Source of the DNA: Pedobacter jejuensis
GTDB lineage: Bacteria; Bacteroidota; Bacteroidia; Sphingobacteriales; Sphingobacteriaceae
Assembly: GCF_003725795.1 (NCBI RefSeq)
Contig: NZ_RBEE01000002.1
Coordinates: 1 to 64,000 of the forward strand
DNA length: 64,000 nt
Direction of reading: 5' to 3'
Part shown: positions 51,502-60,324 of the stretch, piece after piece
Layout: the number at the start of each line of letters is the position of its first letter
Numbering within the stretch: the stretch's first letter is position 1
Notes under the pieces: model-generated
Told to the model about the DNA's origin: nothing
The model's input: the letters and a program-made list of their open reading frames with translations, nothing else
Database searches by the model: none
Translations under genes and position numbers: made by a program

Positions 51502-54478
51502 CAAAGGATTTCTACCTGCAAGGAATTCCTGTAGCTTAAAAACTGTTTTTGGATGCATGGTCTTTGTGCTAATATCCCTGTTTAATCTTCCTCTTACTAT
51601 AGCTCAAACAACCTATTTACCACATTATACTTCTAAAAACGGTTTACCAAGCAACAACTGTTTTTACATTCTACAAGATAAAAAAGGTTTCATTTGGATT
51701 GCTACCGATGCGGGCTTGAGTAGGTTTGATGGAACAAATTTTCAAAATTTCTCCATCGAAGATGGTTTGCCAGATACCCAAATTCTACAAATTAAAGAAG
51801 ATAAGGAAGGAAGACTTTGGTTTTTAGCTTTAAACGGTCAGTTGAGTTATTTACAAGATGGTAAATTTTATAACCGAAATAACAGCAAGGTTTTAAAGGA
51901 ATTGAACTCTAAAACCGTAATTGTTTCATTTTTAGAAGACAGTAAAGGCAGAATTTGGTTGGGTACAAACGCTAATCTTATCATTCAGTGGGATAAAAAA
52001 TCGGTTAAAAAATTTATTTCATCAAAAATTAACAACCAGTTTACAAATGCATTTCTACACGAAGATGAGCTTGGAAATATTTATGCGTACAGCGATATAA
52101 GCACTCAAAAATTTGATGGTCAAAATTTTGTTCCAGCGAATAATATGGTGAACCCTTTATCCTACATGACAGCTTTCAACACCACTAATAGGTCATTATA
52201 TTATTTAGATGAAGGCGGTTTGAAGCAATACCAAAATGGAGTTATAAAAAGCTTAATTAGAATTCCTGATAATTTGCTTAAAAATATGGCTGGCTATTTT
52301 TATTATGATGATAAAGATAAGGAAGTATGGCTGGCAAGCAATAATGGTGCTTTGGTCATGAATCAAAGTGGTAAAACAATAATGTATCTTCAAGGCACTG
52401 CCGTAAATCAATCTGTTAAAGATAACAGCAGTAACATGTGGTTCGCGACCAATCAAGGTATTTATATGCTGCCAAATACAAATTCCAGGTTATCAATTAT
52501 CGATGCAGAATCTGGCCTAAGCAGCAATGTTATCAAAAGCATAACTAAAGATGCAGACAACCGACTTTGGCTTGGAACAGACGATGCAGTTATCGACATT
52601 TTAAATATAAAAAATTTCGAAATTGATGAAGTTGGTTTAGATGATTATAAGAAATACAAAACGGTTAAACAAATCACTTACGATGCAAAAAATAAATCCA
52701 TCTACTTCTCTTCTGATTACGGTTTGGGAGTATTCAATAACATTTACAAAACTAAAAATGATGTCAAATACCTGAAAGAGGCAAACAACTCTATGTTTGT
52801 TATCAAGCATTTTAGTGTTGGCGAAAACAATAATCAACTAGCACTGGCACTCTCTTCAGGTGTCGTTTTTCTACCAAATCGAATTAATAATCTAGAATTT
52901 AATGCCTCAAAATACCGCGAAAAAGCAGACTTTTTTAAAAACCGGGCTTATCATGTTTTCTATGATAAAAACGGTGCATTGTGGTTTTCTAATGTAGATG
53001 GCTTATCAGAGCTTGTAAATGGCAAGCTTGTGCAACACTTTAAGAGAAATCAATTGCTAACAAAAAGAATAAATGACATACAACAATTACCAGATGGGAC
53101 TTTAATTCTGGCTACGGATGGCTTTGGTTTATTATTCTACAAAAATGGCAAAATCACTAAGCAAATTACCCAGCAACAAGGTTTAACAAACGATATTTGC
53201 AATAGGCTATTTATTAAAAACAATGAGATTTGGGTTATTACCAATAAAGGCGTAAATAAAATTTCTGACTATGCAAATAAAGCTGATATTACCAATTTTG
53301 ATTACGGTAAAGATTTATTAACAGAGGATGTAAATAACCTTTATATTGATGAAAGCACAGCCTATTTCGCAACAAATAAAGGGCTCATACTTTTTAAATA
53401 TAACAATCAGAATGCAACTAAAAGCAAGCCAAAGGTTTATATAACCTCTATTATTAAAGATAAAGAACGTTTACCCATTAATAAAGATAATTTTGTTTTT
53501 GAAAGCGGTAATAACACCATACTTTTTACATTCGGTGCTGTAGATTTTACCACAAGCGATATTACTTATCGTTATCGTTTAAATGAAAATGCGCCTTGGG
53601 TAGAAACCAAAACTAGGCGTTTAGATTTCTCGGCGCTACAACCTGGTGATTATCTTTTTGAGGTTAGCGCAAAAAGTCAGAACAACGAATGGGGTCCATC
53701 GGCAAAGATTTCATTCACTATAAAAAAACATTTCTGGCAAACGTTTTGGTTCCTATCTATATTGATCGTTTTGGTAGGTTATGCTTTTTACAGATTAGCC
53801 GTTTACATTACCCGCCGGCAAAAAGATAAGGAGCAACAACAATTGCTCTTAAAAAATAAAATCTTAATGCTGGAGCAGCAAGCTTTACAAGCGATGATGA
53901 ATCCTCATTTTGTTTTCAACGTTATGAATTCGATTCAGCATTACATAAATACACAAAATACAGCTTCGGCAAATAAAGTGTTAACAGGCTTTGCAAGGCT
54001 AATTAGAAAAAATCTGGAAATCTGTACCAAGAGTTACATCACGTTAGAAGAAGAATTAGATTACTTAAATCTTTACCTCAAATTAGAAAAAAACCGTTTT
54101 GGCAATAAACTTCAGTATAGTATAAATGTAGATGAAGAGATTGATAAGGATGATACATTAATCCCATCAATGTTATTACAACCTTATGTAGAAAACGCAA
54201 TCTGGCATGGTATAATGCCAAAAGAAACCGGCGGGGAGATTCAAATAAATATAAATTTAGGCGATAACGACTACTTAAATATCGATATTATAGATGATGG
54301 CGTTGGCATAGAGAATTCTTTAAGAGGAAAAAAGGACAATCACATTAGCAAAGGCATGCAGCTTACACGCGAAAGATTAATCCTTTTAGGACAAATTGAA
54401 GCAAAACCTATACATCTAAACATACATCAAAACACCGAAAACGGTACAACAGTCTCTATTTCCGTACCATTAAAATAA
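51479..54478 (+). CDS. LytS-type sensor kinase with two-component regulator propeller
   Basis: The 999-residue kinase has a signal sequence (hydrophobic 22-41, ending TIAQ), a large periplasmic sensor made of two-component regulator propeller repeats (about 45-640, with the repeated GLPSNNCFYILQDKKGFIWI type segments), a Y_Y_Y domain (about 655-730, DITYRYRLNENAPWVETKT), one membrane helix (about 745-768) and a cytoplasmic LytS-type histidine kinase: ALQAMMNPHFVFNVMNSIQ, then a HATPase with YVENAIWHGIMPKE and DDGVGIENS. It phosphorylates the response regulator encoded upstream. Carbohydrate or envelope sensing is the usual role of such propellers. The start at 51479 lies inside the regulator gene. 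Confidence 0.92.
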   Translation: MVSISKTNKGFLPARNSCSLKTVFGCMVFVLISLFNLPLTIAQTTYLPHYTSKNGLPSNNCFYILQDKKGFIWIATDAGLSRFDGTNFQNFSIEDGLPDTQILQIKEDKEGRLWFLALNGQLSYLQDGKFYNRNNSKVLKELNSKTVIVSFLEDSKGRIWLGTNANLIIQWDKKSVKKFISSKINNQFTNAFLHEDELGNIYAYSDISTQKFDGQNFVPANNMVNPLSYMTAFNTTNRSLYYLDEGGLKQYQNGVIKSLIRIPDNLLKNMAGYFYYDDKDKEVWLASNNGALVMNQSGKTIMYLQGTAVNQSVKDNSSNMWFATNQGIYMLPNTNSRLSIIDAESGLSSNVIKSITKDADNRLWLGTDDAVIDILNIKNFEIDEVGLDDYKKYKTVKQITYDAKNKSIYFSSDYGLGVFNNIYKTKNDVKYLKEANNSMFVIKHFSVGENNNQLALALSSGVVFLPNRINNLEFNASKYREKADFFKNRAYHVFYDKNGALWFSNVDGLSELVNGKLVQHFKRNQLLTKRINDIQQLPDGTLILATDGFGLLFYKNGKITKQITQQQGLTNDICNRLFIKNNEIWVITNKGVNKISDYANKADITNFDYGKDLLTEDVNNLYIDESTAYFATNKGLILFKYNNQNATKSKPKVYITSIIKDKERLPINKDNFVFESGNNTILFTFGAVDFTTSDITYRYRLNENAPWVETKTRRLDFSALQPGDYLFEVSAKSQNNEWGPSAKISFTIKKHFWQTFWFLSILIVLVGYAFYRLAVYITRRQKDKEQQQLLLKNKILMLEQQALQAMMNPHFVFNVMNSIQHYINTQNTASANKVLTGFARLIRKNLEICTKSYITLEEELDYLNLYLKLEKNRFGNKLQYSINVDEEIDKDDTLIPSMLLQPYVENAIWHGIMPKETGGEIQININLGDNDYLNIDIIDDGVGIENSLRGKKDNHISKGMQLTRERLILLGQIEAKPIHLNIHQNTENGTTVSISVPLK

Positions 54479-54663
54479 AAATATACCGTTTACTCAATTA
54501 TTGATACCACTTACTAAATATAAACTACTACAGGTTGTGTTTAGCCTTAAACTTGTGTTAGAAATAAACGATAGTGTTTATCAAAACGTTCTTATAGAAT
54601 TGATATAGATATTAATAACCTAACCTAAAACTATATCTTAATTCAGGTTTCATTTGTGTGTTA

Positions 54664-54703
54664 AAAGCGGTCTTGTTTTTTAAAAACGAGACCGTTTTTT
54701 TTT
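54664..54703 (+). terminator. Strong terminator between the kinase and scpB
   Basis: CGGTCTTGTTTTT and AAAAACGAGACCG (54668-54694) pair with one wobble, followed by nine T. It lies 190 bp after the kinase stop; the sequence in between (54479-54663) has no gene that I can support, but a small RNA ending here is possible. Confidence 0.85.
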
Positions 54704-54715
54704 AGTCAAAAATTT

Positions 54716-54723
54716 TACATTTG
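54716..54723 (+). promoter_or_regulatory. TACATTTG promoter -7 box before scpB
   Basis: TACATTTG, of TAnnTTTG type, ends 3 bp before the scpB ATG at 54727. It directly follows the terminator of the preceding gene, as expected of a new transcription unit. The predicted leader is very short. Confidence 0.5.
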
Positions 54724-54726
54724 TTT

Positions 54727-55293
54727 ATGCCGCAAATTAATCTAGTCAATCACATTGAAGCCTTAATTTTCTCATCCGTACAAAGTATAACTGTACAAGA
54801 AATTCTGTTAGCATTAAATGCAATATTTGAAGATAGTTGTAACGAAAATCAAATATTTGAAAGTTTAGCAGCAATTAAAGAAAAATACGCGTCAAATAAC
54901 TTTGTTATAGAATTGGTAAATCTTAATAACGGTTATCAGTTTTTAACCAAAAAAGAATGCTACGAAACCGTAAATCAACTCCAGTTACACCGTTCTAAGA
55001 AAAAATTAAGCCAGGCTGCGATGGAAACCTTAGCCATTATTGCTTACCGCCAGCCGATAACAAAATTAGAAATTGAACAAATTAGAGGTGTCAACTCAGA
55101 TTATTCTGTTCAAAGGCTTTTAGAGAAAGAATTAATTAGCATAGAAGGAAAAGCAGAAACACCTGGGAGACCAATTTTATACACCACAAGTGGATTATTT
55201 ATGGATTATTTTGGCCTAAATAACCTATCACAGCTACCGCAGCTGAAAGATATTGCTAAAGAGGAAAATACTATTGGTGAAACTGCAGAATAA
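54727..55293 (+). CDS. scpB: Segregation and condensation protein B
   Basis: ScpB is the winged-helix kite subunit of the SMC-ScpAB condensin that organises and segregates the chromosome. The 188-residue protein has the two winged-helix domains and the family's FLTKKECYETVNQLQLHR, LSQAAMETLAIIAYRQPITK and GRPILYTTSGLFMDYFGL segments. The ATG at 54727 is chosen over a TTG at 54721, since the latter lies in the promoter box. scpA is not adjacent. Confidence 0.95.
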   Translation: MPQINLVNHIEALIFSSVQSITVQEILLALNAIFEDSCNENQIFESLAAIKEKYASNNFVIELVNLNNGYQFLTKKECYETVNQLQLHRSKKKLSQAAMETLAIIAYRQPITKLEIEQIRGVNSDYSVQRLLEKELISIEGKAETPGRPILYTTSGLFMDYFGLNNLSQLPQLKDIAKEENTIGETAE

Positions 55294-55370
55294 ATAAATT
55301 TTAATTTGTTTATAGCCAGGTCGTTATTAAAAAAAGTTTTTTCGTATTTTTAAACTGTAAAAGCAATATT

Positions 55371-55378
55371 TATTTTTG
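55371..55378 (+). promoter_or_regulatory. TATTTTTG promoter -7 box before the acidic protein gene
   Basis: TATTTTTG matches TAnnTTTG and ends 4 bp before the ATG at 55383, repeating the arrangement seen upstream of mqnC and scpB. Confidence 0.5.
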
Positions 55379-55382
55379 TTGT

Positions 55383-55571
55383 ATGAAAACTCCAAAGAAA
55401 TCCCCGATAAAGCCGACTTCAAAAAAAGAAGTAGAAGATAATGATGATTTTGAAGATGATGCAGAATTAATACCTGCTAAAAAACCTCAAGATGAAGATG
55501 ATGATTTCGACATTCCATTAGATGATTTGGAGAATTTCGACACTTTTGACGATGATGACGAAGATTATTAA
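55383..55571 (+). CDS. Very acidic 62-residue protein
   Basis: This short protein opens with a basic, Lys-rich segment (KTPKKSPIKPTSKK) and continues with clusters of Asp and Glu (EVEDNDDFEDDAEL, DEDDDFDIPLDDLENF, ending FDDDDEDY). About 40% of its residues are acidic, and it should be disordered. It has its own promoter-like box upstream and a terminator downstream, so it is a real transcription unit. I do not recognise it; low-complexity acidic proteins of this kind sometimes bind basic partners or metal ions, which is only a guess. Confidence 0.7.
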   Translation: MKTPKKSPIKPTSKKEVEDNDDFEDDAELIPAKKPQDEDDDFDIPLDDLENFDTFDDDDEDY

Positions 55572-55595
55572 TTTTTAATATATATACATTTGAGA

Positions 55596-55630
55596 AGCAT
55601 CCGCACCGTTTGGTAGGATGCTTTTTATTT
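55596..55630 (+). terminator. Terminator/attenuator between acidic protein and GNAT-like gene
   Basis: AGCATCC (55596-55602) and GGATGCT (55615-55621) form a stem with a 12-nt loop, followed by TTTTATTTT. A TACATTTG box at 55585-55592 lies just upstream, so a transcript starting there would begin with this hairpin. An ATG at 55618 lies inside the stem. Confidence 0.7.
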
Positions 55631-55641
55631 TAAAAACTGCC

Positions 55642-56760
55642 ATGCAAATTATACAGGTTAACAATACATCATTAAAAAACAATTTTTTAGAAGTACCAAA
55701 AATTCTTTACAAAAAAGACAAAAATTTTATTTGTCCGCTGGATACAGAAGTTGAGAATGTTTTCGACCCAAAAAAGAACAATTTCTTTAATCATGGCAAA
55801 TGTACAAGATGGGTTTTGAAAGATGATTCAGGAAGTTTAATTGGACGTGTTGCTGCTTTTATAAATGAAAAAAAAGCATTTAACTATGAACAGCCAACCG
55901 GAGGCATGGGCTTTTTTGAATGTATTGATGATGAAAAAGCAGCTTTTTTATTGTTTGATACAGCAAAACTGTGGCTAACAGAAAATGGTATGAAAGCCAT
56001 GGACGGACCGATTAATTTCGGCGAAAATGATAGTTTCTGGGGCTTATTGGTTGAAGGTTTCACGCCACCTTCTTTTGGTATGAACTATAACTTCCCTTAT
56101 TATAAAAAACATTTTGATGCTTATGGTTTTGTGACCGAATACGAACAACTAACAAATCATATCAATTTAACCATTCCTTTCCCCGAGCGCTTTACAAAAA
56201 TTGCCAATTGGGTAAGAAACAAACCAGGATACACTTTCGAATATTTCAGCAAAGCAAATTCTGAAAAATACATAGCTGATTTGATGGAAATTTATAATGA
56301 CGGCTGGCAAGATTTTGAAAATTTCGTACCGATTAAGAAAGAAACTTTAGAAGAGAGTTTTAAAAGTATGGAACCGATTATGGATGAGCATTTAATTCAA
56401 TTTGCTTATTTTAACGGTGAACCAGCATCATTTGTTGTACTTATTCCTGATGCAAACCAAATGATTAAAGGTTTTAATGGAAAACTCGGTTTATTAGAAA
56501 AGTTAAAGTTTGCATACAGGCGTTGGGTAGGTGTTACCCGTATGAGGGCGATTGTGATGGGTACAAAACCAAAATTTCAAAAACATGGTTTAGAATCTGT
56601 ATTGTTTATAAGCCTAGGCGAATATGTACTACCAAAAAATCAGTATAAAGAATTGGAATTGAGTTGGGTTGGCGATTTTAATGAGCAAATGATTGCAATC
56701 CACAAAGCAACTGGCGCAACATTTGGCAAAAAGCATTTAACAATGAGGAAGGTTTTTTAG
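55642..56760 (+). CDS. GNAT-fold-like conserved protein
   Basis: The protein is 372 residues from the ATG at 55642; an ATG at 55618 falls inside a terminator hairpin and is rejected. Two regions look like GNAT acyltransferase folds: an N-terminal one (RWVLKDDSGSLIGRVAAFIN, then GFFECIDDEKAAFLLFDTAKLW) and a C-terminal one (AIVMGTKPKFQKHGLESVLF). Family members in Bacteroidota are annotated as GNAT-superfamily or as hypothetical, and no substrate is known. The arrangement recalls Fem-like tandem GNAT proteins, but key residues of those are not evident. Confidence 0.72.
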   Translation: MQIIQVNNTSLKNNFLEVPKILYKKDKNFICPLDTEVENVFDPKKNNFFNHGKCTRWVLKDDSGSLIGRVAAFINEKKAFNYEQPTGGMGFFECIDDEKAAFLLFDTAKLWLTENGMKAMDGPINFGENDSFWGLLVEGFTPPSFGMNYNFPYYKKHFDAYGFVTEYEQLTNHINLTIPFPERFTKIANWVRNKPGYTFEYFSKANSEKYIADLMEIYNDGWQDFENFVPIKKETLEESFKSMEPIMDEHLIQFAYFNGEPASFVVLIPDANQMIKGFNGKLGLLEKLKFAYRRWVGVTRMRAIVMGTKPKFQKHGLESVLFISLGEYVLPKNQYKELELSWVGDFNEQMIAIHKATGATFGKKHLTMRKVF

Positions 56761-56770
56761 GAGCAAAGAT

Positions 56771-56903
56771 AAAGGAACAAAGAGCAAGCGGAAAGGAACA
56801 AAGAGCAAGGGGAAAGGAACAAAGAGCAAGGATGAAAGAGCATTTTGCTTTTCACCTTTATTCTTTATTCCTTGTTCCTTATTCTTTATTCCTTATTCTT
56901 TAT
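56771..56903. repeat. Facing AG-rich (21-bp period) and TC-rich arrays
   Basis: Three 21-bp units, aaaggaacaaagagcaag plus three bases, begin at 56771, 56792 and 56813. They are followed by a pyrimidine-rich stretch of ttattctttattccttgttc words (56847-56903) that is their complement in type. The two halves could pair as a long imperfect stem, which may also end the GNAT-like transcript. Confidence 0.85.
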
Positions 56904-56921
56904 CAACGTTCTCAACGCAAC

Positions 56922-57242
56922 TCAGATTCCCAATTTATCATAAAGCTCAATCACTTTTTTACGAAGTTTAGTTAATTCCTCATCTTTTTCTACCATTTCT
57001 TTTTTCAATATAGAAATTTCATCGGCTGAATTTTGAGATTCACCATCCCCAGAGATAAGGTGATGAACAGAAACTTTGAATGTTTTTGCAATTTGAAGTA
57101 AACGAGAAATATTTAAATCGGTTTGTCCGGTTTCAATTTTGCAAAAGGCTGGTGTAGAAATATTAATCATTTTGGCTGCTTCAGCCTGACTCAGGCCTAG
57201 CTCTATCCTACTCTGTTTGATATTCTCTCCAATACTTTTCAT
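56922..57242 (-). CDS. XRE-family transcriptional regulator
   Basis: The 106-residue protein has an N-terminal helix-turn-helix of the Cro/C1 (HTH_3) kind at about 8-62: IKQSRIELGLSQAEAAKMIN and FCKIETGQTDLNISRLLQI. A leucine-rich coiled coil follows (about 78-104, ISILKKEMVEKDEELTKLRK), likely for dimerisation. It reads leftwards just after mpl, 25 bp away, so both may share a transcript. Its target is unknown. Confidence 0.85.
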   Translation of the reverse strand: MKSIGENIKQSRIELGLSQAEAAKMINISTPAFCKIETGQTDLNISRLLQIAKTFKVSVHHLISGDGESQNSADEISILKKEMVEKDEELTKLRKKVIELYDKLGI

Positions 57243-57267
57243 TTATTAGTTGATAACTGAGGAAAGT

Positions 57268-58620
57268 TTATCTCGATAATGCTCCAGCCAATTCAGGCAA
57301 ATCAAAACCGGCATAATTACCAGAACTCATCATTAATAAATTTGCATTTTTATAATTTAGGCTAAGCAAATAAGCCTTTAATTTAGAAGCGTCATTAAAA
57401 AATTTTAGATTTTTGTTTGAGAAAGCTTCCTGCACATCCATTTCAGAAAACGGCTCCATCCTCTTTTGCTCAAATGATTTCAAATCAATAAAAACTATAG
57501 CATCATCGGCTTTATCCATCGAACCTCCATATTCCTTTAAGAAATCTTTATTCAAACTACTAAAAGTATGCAACTCTATGCAAGCGACCAATTTACGATT
57601 TGTAAATTGAGCTTTAACAGCTTCGATTGTGGCTTTTAATTTAGATGGTGAATGCGCAAAATCTTTATACACATTTGTCGATTCATCAGCAGAAATTACT
57701 TCTAAACGTTTTGCAGCACCAGTGAAAGATGAAATGGCTTTGTTAAATTCAGCCTCGTTAATTTTTAATTCTGCACAAACTAATTTAGCAGCATTAAGGT
57801 TCATTAAATTATGGTCGCCAAAAATCTTTAATTCTGTATGCTCAGGCTGCAAATAAGTGATTCCATTTTTAATAACATGCTCAGGAATTGAATATCCGAT
57901 TTTGTTAATTTTAGCTGAGGATTTTTCTACAATATCATTTAAATCTGCATCCGCTTCGCAATAAATTAAGGTTCCACCTTCTTCAATCGTATCAATAAAT
58001 TTATCAAACTGAGCGGTGTAATCTGCATATGTTGGGAATACGTTTATATGGTCCCATGCAATTCCGCTTATCACAGCAACATTTGCTTTGTAAAGATGAA
58101 ATTTTGGGCGCCTATCAATTGGTGATGCTAAATATTCATCACCTTCGATAATCATGACTGGTGCTTCTTTAGTCACTTTAACCATAGTTTCAAAACCTGC
58201 AAGTTGCGCACCAACCAGGTAATCAAAATCACGATTGTAGTAATTCAGCACATGTAAAATCATGCTGGTAATTGTGGTTTTACCATGGCTACCACCAATA
58301 ACAACTCGTAATTTATCTTTGCTTTGCTCGTAAATATATTCAGGATAGGAATATATTTTTACGCCCAATTCCTGTGCCTTTAATAATTCAGGGTTATCAA
58401 TTCTGGCATGCATTCCTAAAATTACGGCATCTAAATCTGTAGAAATTCTACCTTCATTCCAACCCATTTCAGCCGGCAATAAGCCATATTTATCTAAACG
58501 AGATTTTGCCGGTTCAAATATCACATCGTCGGAACCTGAGATTTGATAACCTTTTTTATGAAGTGCAATGGCTAAATTGTGCATGGCACTGCCACCTATT
58601 GCTATAAAATGTATGCGCAT
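57268..58620 (-). CDS. mpl: Murein peptide ligase Mpl
   Basis: Mpl attaches the recycled tripeptide L-Ala-gamma-D-Glu-meso-Dap to UDP-N-acetylmuramate in peptidoglycan recycling. The 450-residue protein is a Mur ligase: N-terminal IAIGGSAMHNLAIALHKKG, ATP-binding GGSHGKTTITSMI (about 108-120), metal/ligand residues in EGDEYLAS and SGIAWDHINVF, and the C-terminal ligase domain. The GGSHGKTT and EGDEYLASPIDRRPKF pattern fits Mpl rather than MurC. It starts a leftward run of genes unlike in function (mpl, prmA, tpiA). Confidence 0.9.
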   Translation of the reverse strand: MRIHFIAIGGSAMHNLAIALHKKGYQISGSDDVIFEPAKSRLDKYGLLPAEMGWNEGRISTDLDAVILGMHARIDNPELLKAQELGVKIYSYPEYIYEQSKDKLRVVIGGSHGKTTITSMILHVLNYYNRDFDYLVGAQLAGFETMVKVTKEAPVMIIEGDEYLASPIDRRPKFHLYKANVAVISGIAWDHINVFPTYADYTAQFDKFIDTIEEGGTLIYCEADADLNDIVEKSSAKINKIGYSIPEHVIKNGITYLQPEHTELKIFGDHNLMNLNAAKLVCAELKINEAEFNKAISSFTGAAKRLEVISADESTNVYKDFAHSPSKLKATIEAVKAQFTNRKLVACIELHTFSSLNKDFLKEYGGSMDKADDAIVFIDLKSFEQKRMEPFSEMDVQEAFSNKNLKFFNDASKLKAYLLSLNYKNANLLMMSSGNYAGFDLPELAGALSR

Positions 58621-58621
58621 A

Positions 58622-58680
58622 TAAATAAATTTTGAATGAGTGAATTATTGAATGAGTGAATGTATGAATTAGCATTCTAT
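58622..58680. repeat. GAATGAGTGAATTATTGAATG word repeats, locus 3
   Basis: The short gap between mpl and prmA reads aattttgaatgagtgaatta, ttgaatgagtgaatgtatga and related words, the third locus of this family in the window. Confidence 0.75.
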
Positions 58681-58692
58681 CATCCGCCCATT

Positions 58693-59544
58693 CTATAATT
58701 CTATCATTTTTTTTTCAAACTGGGCCGCAACCCAATCTGCATTTTGCTTATGATCAATATATTTAATACCATATTTGGCGCATTCTGCAGTAATCATTCC
58801 TAAATCTGGGTCAAGGTAAAAGCCACTGAAGAATATTTTTCCATTTGGTTTTAAAACTTCTGCATATCTGCTAATCTGATCAAGCAAAATATTTCTATTG
58901 ATGTTTGCTAGTATAATATCGTAAAGCTCATCAGGAATAACTTCCTTGCTGCCGCACAAAGCTGATAAATTTTCGACTTGATTTAGGTTTGCATTCTCTA
59001 TTGTACTTTCATAGCAAATATCATCATAATCGATTGCCATTAAACTTTTTGCACCTAGTTTAGCGGCGAGTATGGCTAAAATTCCTGTACCACAACCCAT
59101 GTCCAAAACAGATTTGCCTTTAACATCAGCAGCCAGAATGTACTGCATCATCATTGTGGTAGTTTGATGATGACCAGTTCCAAAAGCCATTTTCGGATCA
59201 ATTATAATCTCGTAAGGATAGGAAGGCTGAGGTTGGTGAAAGGTAGCACGAACGTAGCAAATGTCATCAATAATTAGCGGACTAAAATTTTTCTCCCATT
59301 CGGCATTCCAATTTTCGTCAGCTACATCACTTAAGGTATAATCTGCCTTAAAATCCCCTTCATTATTTTTGAGTAGGCTTATTAAGCTTTGTTCATCAAA
59401 ATTTTCTTTAATTACAAAAGCTGTAAAACCATTTTCACTATCTTCAAAAGTATCGAAGCCTAAATCTGCAAGGTCGCTAATAAGCAAATCTTGCTGATAG
59501 TCTTCAATAGCTTCAAATTTAAATATTGCTTTTATGTATTGCAT
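58693..59544 (-). CDS. prmA: Ribosomal protein L11 methyltransferase
   Basis: PrmA methylates ribosomal protein L11. The 283-residue protein has an N-terminal substrate-recognition domain (about 1-90, YIKAIFKFEAIEDYQQDLLI) and an AdoMet-dependent methyltransferase domain with MAFGTGHHQTTTMMM and motif I VLDMGCGTGILAILAAKLGA (about 145-165), then ILANINRNILLDQI. Its start overlaps the tpiA stop by one base (TAATG), so the two are translationally coupled. Confidence 0.93.
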   Translation of the reverse strand: MQYIKAIFKFEAIEDYQQDLLISDLADLGFDTFEDSENGFTAFVIKENFDEQSLISLLKNNEGDFKADYTLSDVADENWNAEWEKNFSPLIIDDICYVRATFHQPQPSYPYEIIIDPKMAFGTGHHQTTTMMMQYILAADVKGKSVLDMGCGTGILAILAAKLGAKSLMAIDYDDICYESTIENANLNQVENLSALCGSKEVIPDELYDIILANINRNILLDQISRYAEVLKPNGKIFFSGFYLDPDLGMITAECAKYGIKYIDHKQNADWVAAQFEKKMIEL

Positions 59545-60305
59545 TAGCTGTTTAAAGCTTTAATGATATCGGTAAAGTCGCGTGATTTTAATGATGCACC
59601 GCCAATTAAACCACCATCAATGTCTTTCTGTGCAAATAAACTTGCTGCATTTCCAGGATTACAACTTCCACCATACAAAATTGTGGTATCATCAGCTACA
59701 TTAAAACCATAATTTGCTTCAATTTCGCTACGAATAAAAGCATGAATATCTTGCGCTTGTTCTGGTGATGCTGTCAAACCTGTACCAATAGCCCAAACTG
59801 GTTCGTAAGCGATAACAACTTTGCTAAAATCTTCTTCAGTTAAGCTAAAAATACCATTTACCAACTGTTTTTTTAGAACTTCGTAATAACTACCATTGTT
59901 ACGTTCATCTAAAGTTTCACCAATACAAAAAATCGGTTTTAAGTTATTTGATAAAGCGATTTTTGTTTTTGCAGCTAATAATTCATCGCTTTCTGCCTGG
60001 TATTGTCTGCGTTCTGAGTGACCAAGAATCACATATTCTACCCCAACCGATTTAATCATTTTTGCAGAAATCTCGCCAGTATATGCACCACTTTCTTTAT
60101 CGTGAATATTTTGTGCGCCAATAGCAACATCAGCACCGCCAAGTTTAGCAAGACTGTTTAAGTGAATGAATGGAGCACAAATAATGGCAATTTGGTCGCC
60201 TTTACGTTCATCCTTAACCATGTTAACGATTTCACTAAATAACGAAACACCTTCGTTATAATCTAAATTCATTTTCCAGTTTCCTGCAACTATTTTTTTT
60301 CTCAT
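59544..60305 (-). CDS. tpiA: Triosephosphate isomerase
   Basis: TpiA interconverts dihydroxyacetone phosphate and glyceraldehyde 3-phosphate in glycolysis. The 253-residue length is normal. The catalytic Lys is in NWKMN (about 10-14), the catalytic His in ILGHSERRQY (about 97), the Glu in AYEPVWAIGTGLTASPEQAQ (about 168) and phosphate binding in LYGGSCNPGNAASL. It is coupled to prmA by a TAATG overlap. Confidence 0.97.
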   Translation of the reverse strand: MRKKIVAGNWKMNLDYNEGVSLFSEIVNMVKDERKGDQIAIICAPFIHLNSLAKLGGADVAIGAQNIHDKESGAYTGEISAKMIKSVGVEYVILGHSERRQYQAESDELLAAKTKIALSNNLKPIFCIGETLDERNNGSYYEVLKKQLVNGIFSLTEEDFSKVVIAYEPVWAIGTGLTASPEQAQDIHAFIRSEIEANYGFNVADDTTILYGGSCNPGNAASLFAQKDIDGGLIGGASLKSRDFTDIIKALNS

Positions 60306-60324
60306 TGTTTATTATTTATTTAAG

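Noticed and set aside
54479..54663. Small RNA gene upstream of the scpB terminator
   Set aside because: No promoter with both boxes or conserved structure could be identified; it could equally be the 3' untranslated region of the kinase gene.
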